Shown in pieces: positions 1 through 5,970 of a stretch of 6,466 bases of DNA. Each line of letters begins with the position of its first letter. Within the stretch, counting starts at the first letter, position 1. The notes under the pieces are model-generated. The model saw only the letters and a list, made by a program, of their open reading frames with translations, had not been told where the DNA came from and made no database searches. A program made the position numbers and the translations under genes. Origin of the DNA: an uncultured Synergistia bacterium. Its GTDB lineage: Bacteria > Eremiobacterota > SpSt-956 > JAKJGF01. The stretch is taken from NCBI GenBank assembly GCA_937888925.1, contig CALARM010000974.1, forward strand, positions 1 through 6,466, in the 5' to 3' direction.

Positions 1-307
1 CTTCTATATATTCAATTATGAGATATCTGTTTTCTTCGTAATCAAAATAATCTTCAAATTTCGGCAGGTTTTCCTGTTTGAGTTTGAAAAGAATTTTGGC
101 TTCGCTTTTGAACTGTTCTATGGCCTGATGACGAAGTGACGGATCTGTATATGTAGCAATTAATTCTTTAACAAAAACAGATTTGCTGCGTTTTGTATCA
201 AAGGCTTTATACATTCTGCTGGCAGGGCCTTTTTGAATAAGATTAACAATTTTATAACGTTCCTGTAAAATGGTATCTGTCGTCAGATTACCATCGGCAT
301 CTCTCAT
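1..307 (-). CDS. Hanks-type serine/threonine protein kinase, N-terminal lobe only (runs off the left edge)
   Basis: This gene begins at the ATG at 307-305 and stays open for 102 codons to the window edge, so only the N-lobe of the kinase domain is visible. The translation has the family order: ERYKIVNLI (residues 16-24), a glycine-loop region KGPASRMYKAFD (26-37), the ATP-binding lysine in VKEL (Lys47), the helix-C glutamate in FKSEAKIL (Glu69), and the hinge YLIIEYIE (95-102). The family phosphorylates Ser/Thr of target proteins in the cytoplasm; the catalytic loop and any C-terminal sensor domains lie outside the window. The start is fixed by a strong Shine-Dalgarno site, AGGTGGAGG on the minus strand at 315-323, with 7 bases between GGAGG and ATG. 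The glycine loop is degenerate: in GxGxxG only the middle Gly (Gly27) is kept. The gene follows the TPR gene on the same strand after 178 bases, and may be its operon partner or have its own promoter. The kinase fold is well supported; activity cannot be judged from this part. Confidence 0.5.
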   Translation of the reverse strand, partial: MRDADGNLTTDTILQERYKIVNLIQKGPASRMYKAFDTKRSKSVFVKELIATYTDPSLRHQAIEQFKSEAKILFKLKQENLPKFEDYFDYEENRYLIIEYIE

Positions 308-485
308 TAAAATTCCTCCACCTGTTAATGCTTTGCCATATACTGACCTTTATTATACTGTTCTTTACTCCTTGAAGAACTCCTCCTGAAATAAAGATAA
401 ATTATTATCATCTGTCAGCTACTATTTATTTATTTTCCTGAACAGAATATATTCTCCAGTATCTGTTAAGATTCCTCTTTTAAAC
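308..485. other. Gap between the TPR gene and the kinase gene
   Basis: The gap has no open reading frame that I can support. Besides the possible kinase promoter it contains a perfect 12-base palindrome, AGAATATATTCT, at 444-455. This lies within a looser inverted repeat (AACAGA at 462-467 and TCTGTT at 440-445, read on the minus strand). The hairpin is AT-rich and no T-run follows it on the minus strand, so I do not call it a terminator. Read-through from the TPR gene into the kinase gene therefore remains possible. Confidence 0.5.
352..380 (-). promoter_or_regulatory. Possible promoter of the kinase gene with an overlapping inverted repeat
   Basis: On the minus strand a perfect TATAAT (352-357) lies about 45 bases upstream of the kinase ATG. 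The hexamer 17 bases further up (375-380, GTTCTT) is a poor -35. That same hexamer is one arm of a perfect inverted repeat, GTTCTT with a 9-base spacer and AAGAAC (360-380), filling the space where a -35 and spacer would be. This could be a weak, activator-dependent promoter with its operator, or chance in AT-rich DNA. Confidence 0.5.
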
Positions 486-2096
486 TTAATATCTATATTT
501 CCTGCTATAGGCCCTGTCTATATCTCTGTTCAATTCTGTATATCCAGGATCAATCTTCAGTGCAGATTCATATAATTGAATAGCTTTGTTAAATTCTTCT
601 TTCTCTTCATAAACAAGGCCAAGCTGTCTTATTATAACAGCATTTTTAGGTGTAATTTTAAGAACCAGATTGTAATATTCTATTGCCTGATCCCACTTTT
701 TATTTTTATAATAACATTCGCCAAGTCTGCTATAAATACCTGTTTTCTCTTTATTATCCAGTTCCAGTGTAATCGCTCTCTCGTAAGAAATAACAGCTTT
801 ATCCCATTTGCCTGTATTATAATAAAGATCTCCGAGACTCACAAAGGCATCAACATAAGAAGGGGACAACTTGATGGCTTTTTCCAGTAATGGCAGAGAT
901 TTTTCATAGTCTTTTTTATTAATTAATAGATTGGCCATACTGGTGATGGCCTGAACATTTTCAGGCTCTATATTTATTGCTTTTTCATAACATTTCATAG
1001 CTTTATCCCCGTTGCCTGTCGTTTGATATAAAAGTCCCATATTATTATAAGCTGTGCCGTAATTTTCGTTGATTTTGATTGCTGTTTCATATTCTTTCAT
1101 AGCTTTATCATATGCTTTTCTTCCGTAATATATAAGACCGAGATTATTATGGGCTTTATAGTCGTTCTGATTTAACTCTATAGCTCTGTTATAATACTCC
1201 TTTGCCTTATCCATATTTCCCTTTTTATAATATATATTACCGAGATTATTCCAGTTATCACAGTAATCAGGATTTATTTCTATGGCCTTTAAAAAACATT
1301 CCGTTGCTTTATCGGTATTTCCTTTATCATATAAAATAAGTCCGAGGCCGTTAAGTGCTTTAATATTTGAAGGGTCAAGATTCAATACATTATTAAAGCA
1401 CGCTTCTCCTCTGTTAAGTTCCCCTGTGGAATAGAATAATTCTCCCAGGTATATATTTACATCCAGTAATTCCGGGTCAAGTTCCAGTGCTTTTTCAAGA
1501 TATTTGATGCCTTCTGCTGATTTATTTTTATCTATGGCGCAGACAGCACCTGATGCAAAATTTGCTTCAGGTGACGAAGGATTAAGATTGTAAGCTTTAT
1601 TTGCATAGAGAAGGGCTTTATCTTTATCATTTTTTTTCAGATATGATATGGATAGAAAACTCAATGTTTTTTCGTCGCCGGGCCTGTATTTAAGATATTC
1701 CGGTAGTTCTTCTATAGCCTGATCATATTTTCCGTTCTGATAATAGTCTATACCGTTTGCTCTGTGTTTATTTAATTTCTTTGCACTTATATTATTCCAT
1801 ACAAGTATAAAAGAAATAATCAAACTTATAGAAATGATTATGAGAGGAATAAGCTCTGTTTTTTTTGAAGATATGTGAGTGATTTCCTTATTTTCTTTTT
1901 CTTCCCTGTTTTTTCTTTTACCGTGGAGACAGGTTTCCTGTTTTTCCCAGCATTCTTTATGGTTTATTCTATGGCATTCGCTGCATAGAATTATTGTTTC
2001 TCCCGGCTTTTCAAGAGGCCTGTTACAGATAAAGCATTTTTTATTCAGAAAAACTGAATCATCTGTAAGTATTAATTCTACAGGTTCTGATGACAT
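486..2096 (-). CDS. Membrane-anchored protein with a RING/PHD-like zinc finger and 12 tetratricopeptide repeats
   Basis: The protein has 536 residues in three parts. Residues 21-58 form a cross-brace zinc-finger pattern: Cys21-Cys24, Cys38-Cys41, His46-Cys49 (followed by Trp50), then Cys56 and His58. This resembles the prokaryotic RING/treble-clef families. A charged linker leads to one membrane helix (about 82-100). Residues 110-521 are 12 consecutive TPR units of 34 residues (one of 37), with the usual Gly, Tyr, Ala and Pro positions, as in GNIYYKKGNMDKAKEYYNRA. No catalytic domain is visible. TPR arrays bind proteins, so a scaffold or adaptor role is inferred. The linker before the helix is richer in Lys/Arg than the flank after it, which weakly favours the zinc finger inside the cell and the TPRs outside. 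The ATG is preceded by GAGAGGT, which lies inside the 3' end of the 58-codon gene only 3 bases upstream, so the two are probably co-transcribed. A kinase gene follows on the same strand. Domain calls are firm; function is not. Confidence 0.5.
   Translation of the reverse strand: MSSEPVELILTDDSVFLNKKCFICNRPLEKPGETIILCSECHRINHKECWEKQETCLHGKRKNREEKENKEITHISSKKTELIPLIIISISLIISFILVWNNISAKKLNKHRANGIDYYQNGKYDQAIEELPEYLKYRPGDEKTLSFLSISYLKKNDKDKALLYANKAYNLNPSSPEANFASGAVCAIDKNKSAEGIKYLEKALELDPELLDVNIYLGELFYSTGELNRGEACFNNVLNLDPSNIKALNGLGLILYDKGNTDKATECFLKAIEINPDYCDNWNNLGNIYYKKGNMDKAKEYYNRAIELNQNDYKAHNNLGLIYYGRKAYDKAMKEYETAIKINENYGTAYNNMGLLYQTTGNGDKAMKCYEKAINIEPENVQAITSMANLLINKKDYEKSLPLLEKAIKLSPSYVDAFVSLGDLYYNTGKWDKAVISYERAITLELDNKEKTGIYSRLGECYYKNKKWDQAIEYYNLVLKITPKNAVIIRQLGLVYEEKEEFNKAIQLYESALKIDPGYTELNRDIDRAYSRKYRY
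534..1769 (-). repeat. Twelve tandem TPR-coding units
   Basis: The coding sequence of residues 110-521 is a run of about 102-base units, each encoding one TPR of the form xxxxLGxxYYxxGxxDKAxxxYxxAIxLxPxx. The tenth unit has three extra codons (near DNKEKTG). The units are diverged in DNA, with only short shared stretches such as those encoding DKA, so this is an old protein repeat and not a recent tandem duplication. Confidence 0.5.
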
Positions 2097-2099
2097 TTG

Positions 2100-2276
2100 C
2101 TACCTCTCAATATTTTTGTCTGTATTTTTCTGGGTGAAAGAAATAATATGTTCTGTTTCAAGATGGTCAATAATCTGTTCTGCCAGCCTTCTATAGTCAC
2201 TATCAGTAGGATGATATACAGTATTCCATTCTCTTATGATTGTTATTATATCATTTATAAGGGTTTCTTTATTCAT
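2100..2276 (-). CDS. Small uncharacterised protein, 58 residues
   Basis: This open frame begins at the ATG at 2276-2274 and ends at the TAG at 2102-2100. It has a strong Shine-Dalgarno site, GGGAGG at 2285-2290 on the minus strand, with 8 bases to the ATG, and a good promoter directly upstream. The protein begins MNKETLINDIITIIREWN, continues with YHPTDSDYRRLAEQIIDHL and ends NIERstop. It looks like two short amphipathic helices joined by a turn, soluble, with no Cys and no membrane segment. The 3' end contains the ribosome binding site of the zinc-finger/TPR gene, and only 3 bases separate the two genes, so translation is likely coupled. I do not recognise the family. The promoter, the binding site and the tight spacing make it a credible real gene despite its size. 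It may be a partner or regulator of the TPR protein, but that rests only on position. Confidence 0.5.
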   Translation of the reverse strand: MNKETLINDIITIIREWNTVYHPTDSDYRRLAEQIIDHLETEHIISFTQKNTDKNIER

Positions 2277-2302
2277 TGTTTATACCTCCCCTGTTATGTG
2301 AG

Positions 2303-2332
2303 ATTTTACCACAGACTGGCAGGGTCTGACAA
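2303..2332 (-). promoter_or_regulatory. Probable sigma70-type promoter of the small gene/TPR/kinase group
   Basis: On the minus strand the -35 is TTGTCA (2327-2332, five of six consensus bases) and the -10 is TAAAAT (2303-2308), with an 18-base spacer. Transcription would start near 2296, giving a leader of about 20 bases that contains the GGGAGG site of the small gene. It lies just past the terminator-like hairpin of the peptidase gene, as expected for the start of a new unit. Confidence 0.5.
2312..2328. promoter_or_regulatory. Inverted repeat in the promoter spacer, possible operator
   Basis: CAGAC (2312-2316) and GTCTG (2324-2328) form a perfect 5-base inverted repeat with a 7-base centre, placed between the -10 and -35 of the promoter and touching the -35. 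A repressor dimer site is a reasonable reading. With only 5 bases per arm, chance cannot be excluded. Confidence 0.5.
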
Positions 2333-2340
2333 GTTCAAAT

Positions 2341-2371
2341 AAAAAAGGGCAACAGACGTTGCCCTTTTTTT
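2341..2371 (-). terminator. Strong intrinsic terminator after the C11 peptidase gene, symmetrical
   Basis: GGGCAAC (2347-2353), a 4-base loop and GTTGCCC (2358-2364) form a perfect GC-rich stem. It is flanked by six A on the left and seven T on the right, which extend the pairing to 12-13 base pairs. Read on the minus strand it begins 10 bases after the peptidase stop codon and ends in a T run, so it terminates that gene. By symmetry it could also stop transcripts coming from the left, although no plus-strand gene lies there. Confidence 0.5.
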
Positions 2372-2380
2372 GGCTAATCA

Positions 2381-3901
2381 TCAACTTTTCTCTTCTGTTT
2401 TAGCCTCTTCTGTTTTCGGAGGAGAACCGAATTTTTCTTTTATGAACTCATCCCATTCGGTTTCCTTTGATGTTGCCAGTTCTTTATATCCTTTACCTTC
2501 CTGGGTAAAATAATCTGCATATTTCTGACCTGTAGGGAGGAATATGGAAAGACCTGACGAGTCGAATTTTCCTTCCGTATATTCTACCAGTGTTATGTCT
2601 TCTTTACCGTCTTTAGATTTATAGGTGTTCAGAACTTTCTGTCTTTCATAATTATTTGCCACATTTGCTATTACTGCATCTTTAACTGCCGTCATCATAC
2701 CTGTGGCGGCTTCTTTAAGTTCTTTATCAGTTACTTTATCTGATTTCACTATCTGTTCTGCCACACTGTAAAGATCTCTTGTCTGGGCATAGAATTCATA
2801 ATAGAATTGACGGCTGAAATTCTGGGCTTTATCTATGACTTCTTTAAGCACTTCTTTTGATGTATCTGTTTTTCTCAGTTTTGCTGAAAACTCACCGAGA
2901 GCATTTTTTACATTATCCATTTTGCTGAGATCTATGGCAGATTTTGTTGCAAAAGCCTTCGGCTTATCTGAATAATGTTCTACAATGGCTTCTGCTATGG
3001 ATTTGCCTGTCAATTCTTTACCGTCTGCAAGAGACTGCTGTAATTTATCCAGTATGGCGCCATAGGCAAAGCCCAGGGTCGTTCCCATTTCTTCAGAGGC
3101 TACGAGATAATCGGCACTGTTTTTGATTTCATAGGCAGATTCCGTGCTTGCCATAAGGCATGCTGCCATATGTACCACATCCGGTTTTACCCCTGTTTCT
3201 TTCTGTGTTTTTTCAAATGCTTCGGCAATCTGAGGATTTGACATAATATGGCCTCCGCTACCTGTGGCGTCATTTGTGAATGCCCCTGTCCATCCTCCGC
3301 CGTGGTCCATAAGCACTACCATATAGTGTTTGGCAGGATAATTTTTTATACCCCATGTGAGGAATTCTGCCAGAGTATCGGGAGAACTCATATTCTTTGG
3401 TCCGAGATCTTCCACTACAGGAGAGTCGATTCTGTCGACTGCTCCCACATCTCCCGGTTTGTCTCTGTGGACATAGTATTTTCTTACACCGCTCCAGTCA
3501 CCGTCTATGTTTGTCGGTTCATAAGGTCTTCCCATCTTTTCATTTATCTTTTTAAGTTCTTCCTGAGAGATTCTTCCAAGCTCGGCAACTACATTCATTT
3601 TGTCATCGGAACCGATTTTTTCTATATCGAGGAAACTGTTGGCAGTCCATGCTTCCAGATCATTATATCCGTCCATATACATAAGAACTGTCCATTCTTT
3701 CTGCTCTTTTGCCTTGACCAGTTCCGACAGATCCGGAAGGGCACTTTTTATGATATTTGTACTCTGGAAAGTGTCTTTTGTATCAAGTAATCTGTTCAGT
3801 CTTTTTGCTTCTTCTTTCCTTGCATCTCTATGTTCTTTTAAAGCTTTATAATCTAATTGAAATGGAGAATTCATTGATGGTTCGAGATTCGTTTTATCCA
3901 T
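2381..3901 (-). CDS. Clostripain-like cysteine peptidase, family C11
   Basis: The protein has 506 residues. It shows the C11 landmarks in order: the first strand WTVLMYMDGYNDLE (70-83), the catalytic His in VVLMDHGGGW (His200), the catalytic Cys in VVHMAACLMASTESAYE (Cys248), the pocket segment YLVASEEMGTTLGFAYG (265-281), and near the C-terminus GLSIFLP (450-456). Family members cleave proteins after Arg or Lys and often process themselves. There is no signal peptide or lipobox. The first 60 residues are a charged, probably helical extension, and the tail (about 493-506) is rich in Lys, Glu and Thr, so a cytoplasmic enzyme is likely unless it leaves by another route. Unusually, the residue two before the catalytic Cys, commonly Asp in this family, is Ala. 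The ATG is supported by AGGAGG (3908-3913) with 6 bases spacing. The gene stands alone, with its own promoter and terminator, and is divergent from the 545-residue orphan. Confidence 0.5.
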   Translation of the reverse strand: MDKTNLEPSMNSPFQLDYKALKEHRDARKEEAKRLNRLLDTKDTFQSTNIIKSALPDLSELVKAKEQKEWTVLMYMDGYNDLEAWTANSFLDIEKIGSDDKMNVVAELGRISQEELKKINEKMGRPYEPTNIDGDWSGVRKYYVHRDKPGDVGAVDRIDSPVVEDLGPKNMSSPDTLAEFLTWGIKNYPAKHYMVVLMDHGGGWTGAFTNDATGSGGHIMSNPQIAEAFEKTQKETGVKPDVVHMAACLMASTESAYEIKNSADYLVASEEMGTTLGFAYGAILDKLQQSLADGKELTGKSIAEAIVEHYSDKPKAFATKSAIDLSKMDNVKNALGEFSAKLRKTDTSKEVLKEVIDKAQNFSRQFYYEFYAQTRDLYSVAEQIVKSDKVTDKELKEAATGMMTAVKDAVIANVANNYERQKVLNTYKSKDGKEDITLVEYTEGKFDSSGLSIFLPTGQKYADYFTQEGKGYKELATSKETEWDEFIKEKFGSPPKTEEAKTEEKS

Positions 3902-3947
3902 ATTACGCCTCCTGTTCGTGCTTTTTAAGCAGGATATTCTATTAAAG

Positions 3948-3977
3948 ATTATACCAGAAAGGATCAGGAATGGTTAA
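3948..3977 (-). promoter_or_regulatory. Probable promoter of the C11 peptidase gene
   Basis: On the minus strand a perfect TATAAT (3948-3953) lies 18 bases after TTAACC (3972-3977, four of six -35 bases). Transcription would start near 3941, leaving a leader of about 40 bases with the AGGAGG site. The DNA upstream of the -35 (3978-4070) is nearly all A and T with phased A/T tracts, which could act as an UP element. Confidence 0.5.
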
Positions 3978-4163
3978 AAAAAATGTTAACAAAATGTAAA
4001 TTTTAAATCAAGTTTTTATCGTAAGTTTTTCGAAAAAAAATATTTATGAATAACCATTTAAAAAAATTATGCCAGGACCATGCCTGCCGGAGATACCTCA
4101 AATAGTTCTTATACTGAAGTATTTTACTTCCATAGGTCTATTCATTGAATTTCATATTTGAAC

Positions 4164-4169
4164 TATACT
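4164..4169 (+). promoter_or_regulatory. Possible -10 element of the orphan gene
   Basis: TATACT (five of six bases of TATAAT) lies 12 bases before the ATG of the orphan gene. The best hexamer 17 bases upstream, TTCATT (4141-4146), is a weak -35. If used, transcription would start near 4175-4177, immediately before the overlapping ATGs at 4178 and 4182, so the message would be almost leaderless. That would fit the absence of a Shine-Dalgarno site, but the promoter itself is only moderately supported. Confidence 0.5.
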
Positions 4170-4181
4170 AAAGATTAATGA

Positions 4182-5819
4182 ATGTTTTTAAATATATTAA
4201 AATTTGAAAATAATCCTTATAACACTAACATTTTGAGTCAGGTTAATTTATTAAATACGGCCATATGTCCTATTAACGGGAATAAAAGCTGTCTGACCAC
4301 TTATGCAAACTGCATAATAACTAATAATACGGTAAATGACCCGAATTCCGCCATGACTGCTTATATTATGCTGGAAAATTATTTCCTCCAGATAATCAGT
4401 TATCAATTGGAAGGAGCGGCTGTTAATACAAATATATTGAATGATAACCCCCTTGACCCGAACCATACTCAAAGCGCGCTGTATATGAGCACTCTGCAGA
4501 CCCAGCTTAAAGCCGAGGTCATACAATATATGAAGACAGTGAACTATCTGGCTGTTAATATTCTTGATTACAGAGATCCGAAGACTAATATATATGCTCA
4601 GGACATGAGTTATCACGACATCGGTATTGCGAGCGATCCTGTTTATATAAATATGTTAGCCCGCTCCCGTTTCGTATGCGCCCAGATAATGGAGCCTTTT
4701 GAACAGGATTTCGGCCTCTATGGTTCTATTGTAACACCATATAATTATACAGACGGAAATGCTCCTGTTACTACTATAACCCTGAACTTTACAGGCCCTC
4801 AAAGCTTCTCTATGACAGTGCCTGCTCAGAAGATATTAAGCCAGTTTCCTTATACGCAATATAGCGGTGATACAGCAAGTCCTGACAATAGCTGGCTCTT
4901 TTATGATTTCAGCACTATAAATTCGAATCAGCCCGGAACCGGTTACTTTGATCCTAATCTTCCTGGAGGAACTTATAATATTACATTCAATGACAATAAC
5001 GGAAGTAATAGTTATCCCTGGCCCCATCTGTCAAACCAGCTCGGAACAGTAACTGTTAATTATTACGATCCGAATAATATTGACAGTCCTCCTACTATTG
5101 CCCCTACCGGAACAAATACTCTGAAATTCGGCTATTTCTCCGGAAGATGGTCCTGGGGCTTTCAGAGAATGAGCTTCAGTAACTGGTCTCAATGGACTGT
5201 GCCTAAAACTTCAGGCGGTTACTTCCCGAGTGGTTCAAAAGATTCAGAGAATCCCACCTGTTCCAATATTCCTTCTTCAAACTACAGTGTGAGTCCTCCG
5301 CCGGGTAACGGCCCTGTTCGTACTATGGCCATATCTGTGACAACGATGAAAACGTCAAGTGATACACGGCTGGCCTATTTATTACAATTACCTGTCACTG
5401 TTCAGCAGGGGGGACAGAATTTGATAGGCGGTTCCGAAGTTCAAATATTTTCTCACTGCACTCAAAATTCACAGGTCTATTCCAGTAACAGTACTCCTCT
5501 TTATTACGCTCCATACATCGCATTCGGTACCGGAACTGTTATGTTCGGATCAAATGGCAGTCCTTCAGCAGGTATGCTGATTCTGGCAGGTAATAATTAC
5601 AGTCTGCAGAATGGAGGCACCGGTAATCAGACAGGCCCGTTAAATGAGCAAAGTCCGAAGAATTTTTCTTATACACCGAACACATCATATAATTTCCTCG
5701 TAAGTGAGGAGTTTGGCTGTGTAAATTACAGCGGCGATTACTCTCAGTCTTCAAATCAATCTATATCATGGGATGTACAGCTTGTATATACCGGTACCTA
5801 TAATAATTACCAGCAGTAA
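4182..5819 (+). CDS. Uncharacterised 545-residue protein rich in Asn, Ser, Thr and Tyr
   Basis: I do not recognise this protein. Residues about 55-170 look mostly helical, with long segments such as AMTAYIMLENYFLQIISYQL and AEVIQYMKTVNYLAVNIL. From about 195 onward it has the alternating pattern and many Gly, Pro, Asn, Ser and Tyr of a beta-rich protein, for instance TTITLNFTGPQSFSMTV and SISWDVQLVYTGTY. Seven Cys are scattered (29, 37, 44, 166, 360, 426, 513), three of them near the start. Lys and Arg are scarce (about 18 residues). This composition suits a secreted or surface protein, yet there is no signal peptide, membrane helix or lipobox. The ATG at 4182 follows an in-frame TGA directly and has no ribosome binding site. 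A second ATG at 4178 overlaps it in another frame and reads only nine codons. The start is therefore uncertain: the gene may be leaderless, or its original 5' end may have been lost. A hairpin follows the stop by 6 bases. The frame is long and uninterrupted, so it is probably real. Confidence 0.5.
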   Translation: MFLNILKFENNPYNTNILSQVNLLNTAICPINGNKSCLTTYANCIITNNTVNDPNSAMTAYIMLENYFLQIISYQLEGAAVNTNILNDNPLDPNHTQSALYMSTLQTQLKAEVIQYMKTVNYLAVNILDYRDPKTNIYAQDMSYHDIGIASDPVYINMLARSRFVCAQIMEPFEQDFGLYGSIVTPYNYTDGNAPVTTITLNFTGPQSFSMTVPAQKILSQFPYTQYSGDTASPDNSWLFYDFSTINSNQPGTGYFDPNLPGGTYNITFNDNNGSNSYPWPHLSNQLGTVTVNYYDPNNIDSPPTIAPTGTNTLKFGYFSGRWSWGFQRMSFSNWSQWTVPKTSGGYFPSGSKDSENPTCSNIPSSNYSVSPPPGNGPVRTMAISVTTMKTSSDTRLAYLLQLPVTVQQGGQNLIGGSEVQIFSHCTQNSQVYSSNSTPLYYAPYIAFGTGTVMFGSNGSPSAGMLILAGNNYSLQNGGTGNQTGPLNEQSPKNFSYTPNTSYNFLVSEEFGCVNYSGDYSQSSNQSISWDVQLVYTGTYNNYQQ

Positions 5820-5825
5820 CAGGGG

Positions 5826-5858
5826 AAAGCAGAGGAAAAAAAGAAATGCCTCTGCTTT
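5826..5858 (+). terminator. Hairpin after the orphan gene, possible terminator
   Basis: AAAGCAGAGG (5826-5835) pairs perfectly with CCTCTGCTTT (5849-5858) around a 13-base A-rich loop, starting 6 bases after the TAA of the orphan gene. Stem and position fit an intrinsic terminator. The T run is limited to three bases in the stem followed by CTGTATGG, so termination would be weak. On the minus strand no T run follows either. Confidence 0.5.
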
Positions 5859-5970
5859 CTGTATGGTCAGCCAGTTCTTTAACTGCCATAGCGGCTGTTT
5901 CAGGGCTTTCCGTGCTCCATGTATGTCCCCATATTTCCGGCAGAAGTGCAGACACAATGGTATGAATCAT

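Larger units (their letters stand above)
3902..4181. other. AT-rich divergent intergenic region
   Basis: These 280 bases separate the peptidase gene (minus) from the orphan gene (plus). The stretch 3975-4070 is extremely AT-rich, with A runs of seven or eight and a perfect palindrome TTTTTCGAAAAA at 4026-4037. Bases 4071-4140 return to ordinary composition but hold no gene that I can support: the frames are short and lack ribosome binding sites. The region most likely carries the two outward promoters. Confidence 0.5.

Noticed and set aside
444..455. Palindrome AGAATATATTCT as terminator of the TPR gene
   Set aside because: The stem is almost all A and T and no T run follows on the minus strand.
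534..1769. A CRISPR-like or recent tandem DNA repeat
   Set aside because: The periodicity of about 102 bases comes from TPR units in the protein; the DNA copies are strongly diverged and have no constant repeat with variable spacers.
2097..2342. An 81-codon plus-strand open frame over the small gene
   Set aside because: It has no ribosome binding site and covers the promoter, the binding site and the 58-codon minus-strand gene, which explain this stretch better.
3248..3790. A 180-codon open frame on the plus strand across the peptidase gene
   Set aside because: It lies opposite the conserved C11 domain, whose motifs are unmistakable; the plus-strand protein has no recognisable feature or start signal.
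4069..4161. A 30-codon hydrophobic frame before the orphan gene (MPGPCLPEIPQIVLIL...)
   Set aside because: It looks a little like a signal peptide, but it has no ribosome binding site, ends before the -10-like element and is in a different frame from the orphan gene. Chance is more likely.
4251..4616. A 121-codon open frame on the minus strand inside the orphan gene
   Set aside because: It is antisense to a much longer frame, lacks a ribosome binding site at its start and shows no domain; it is explained by the codon use of the orphan gene.
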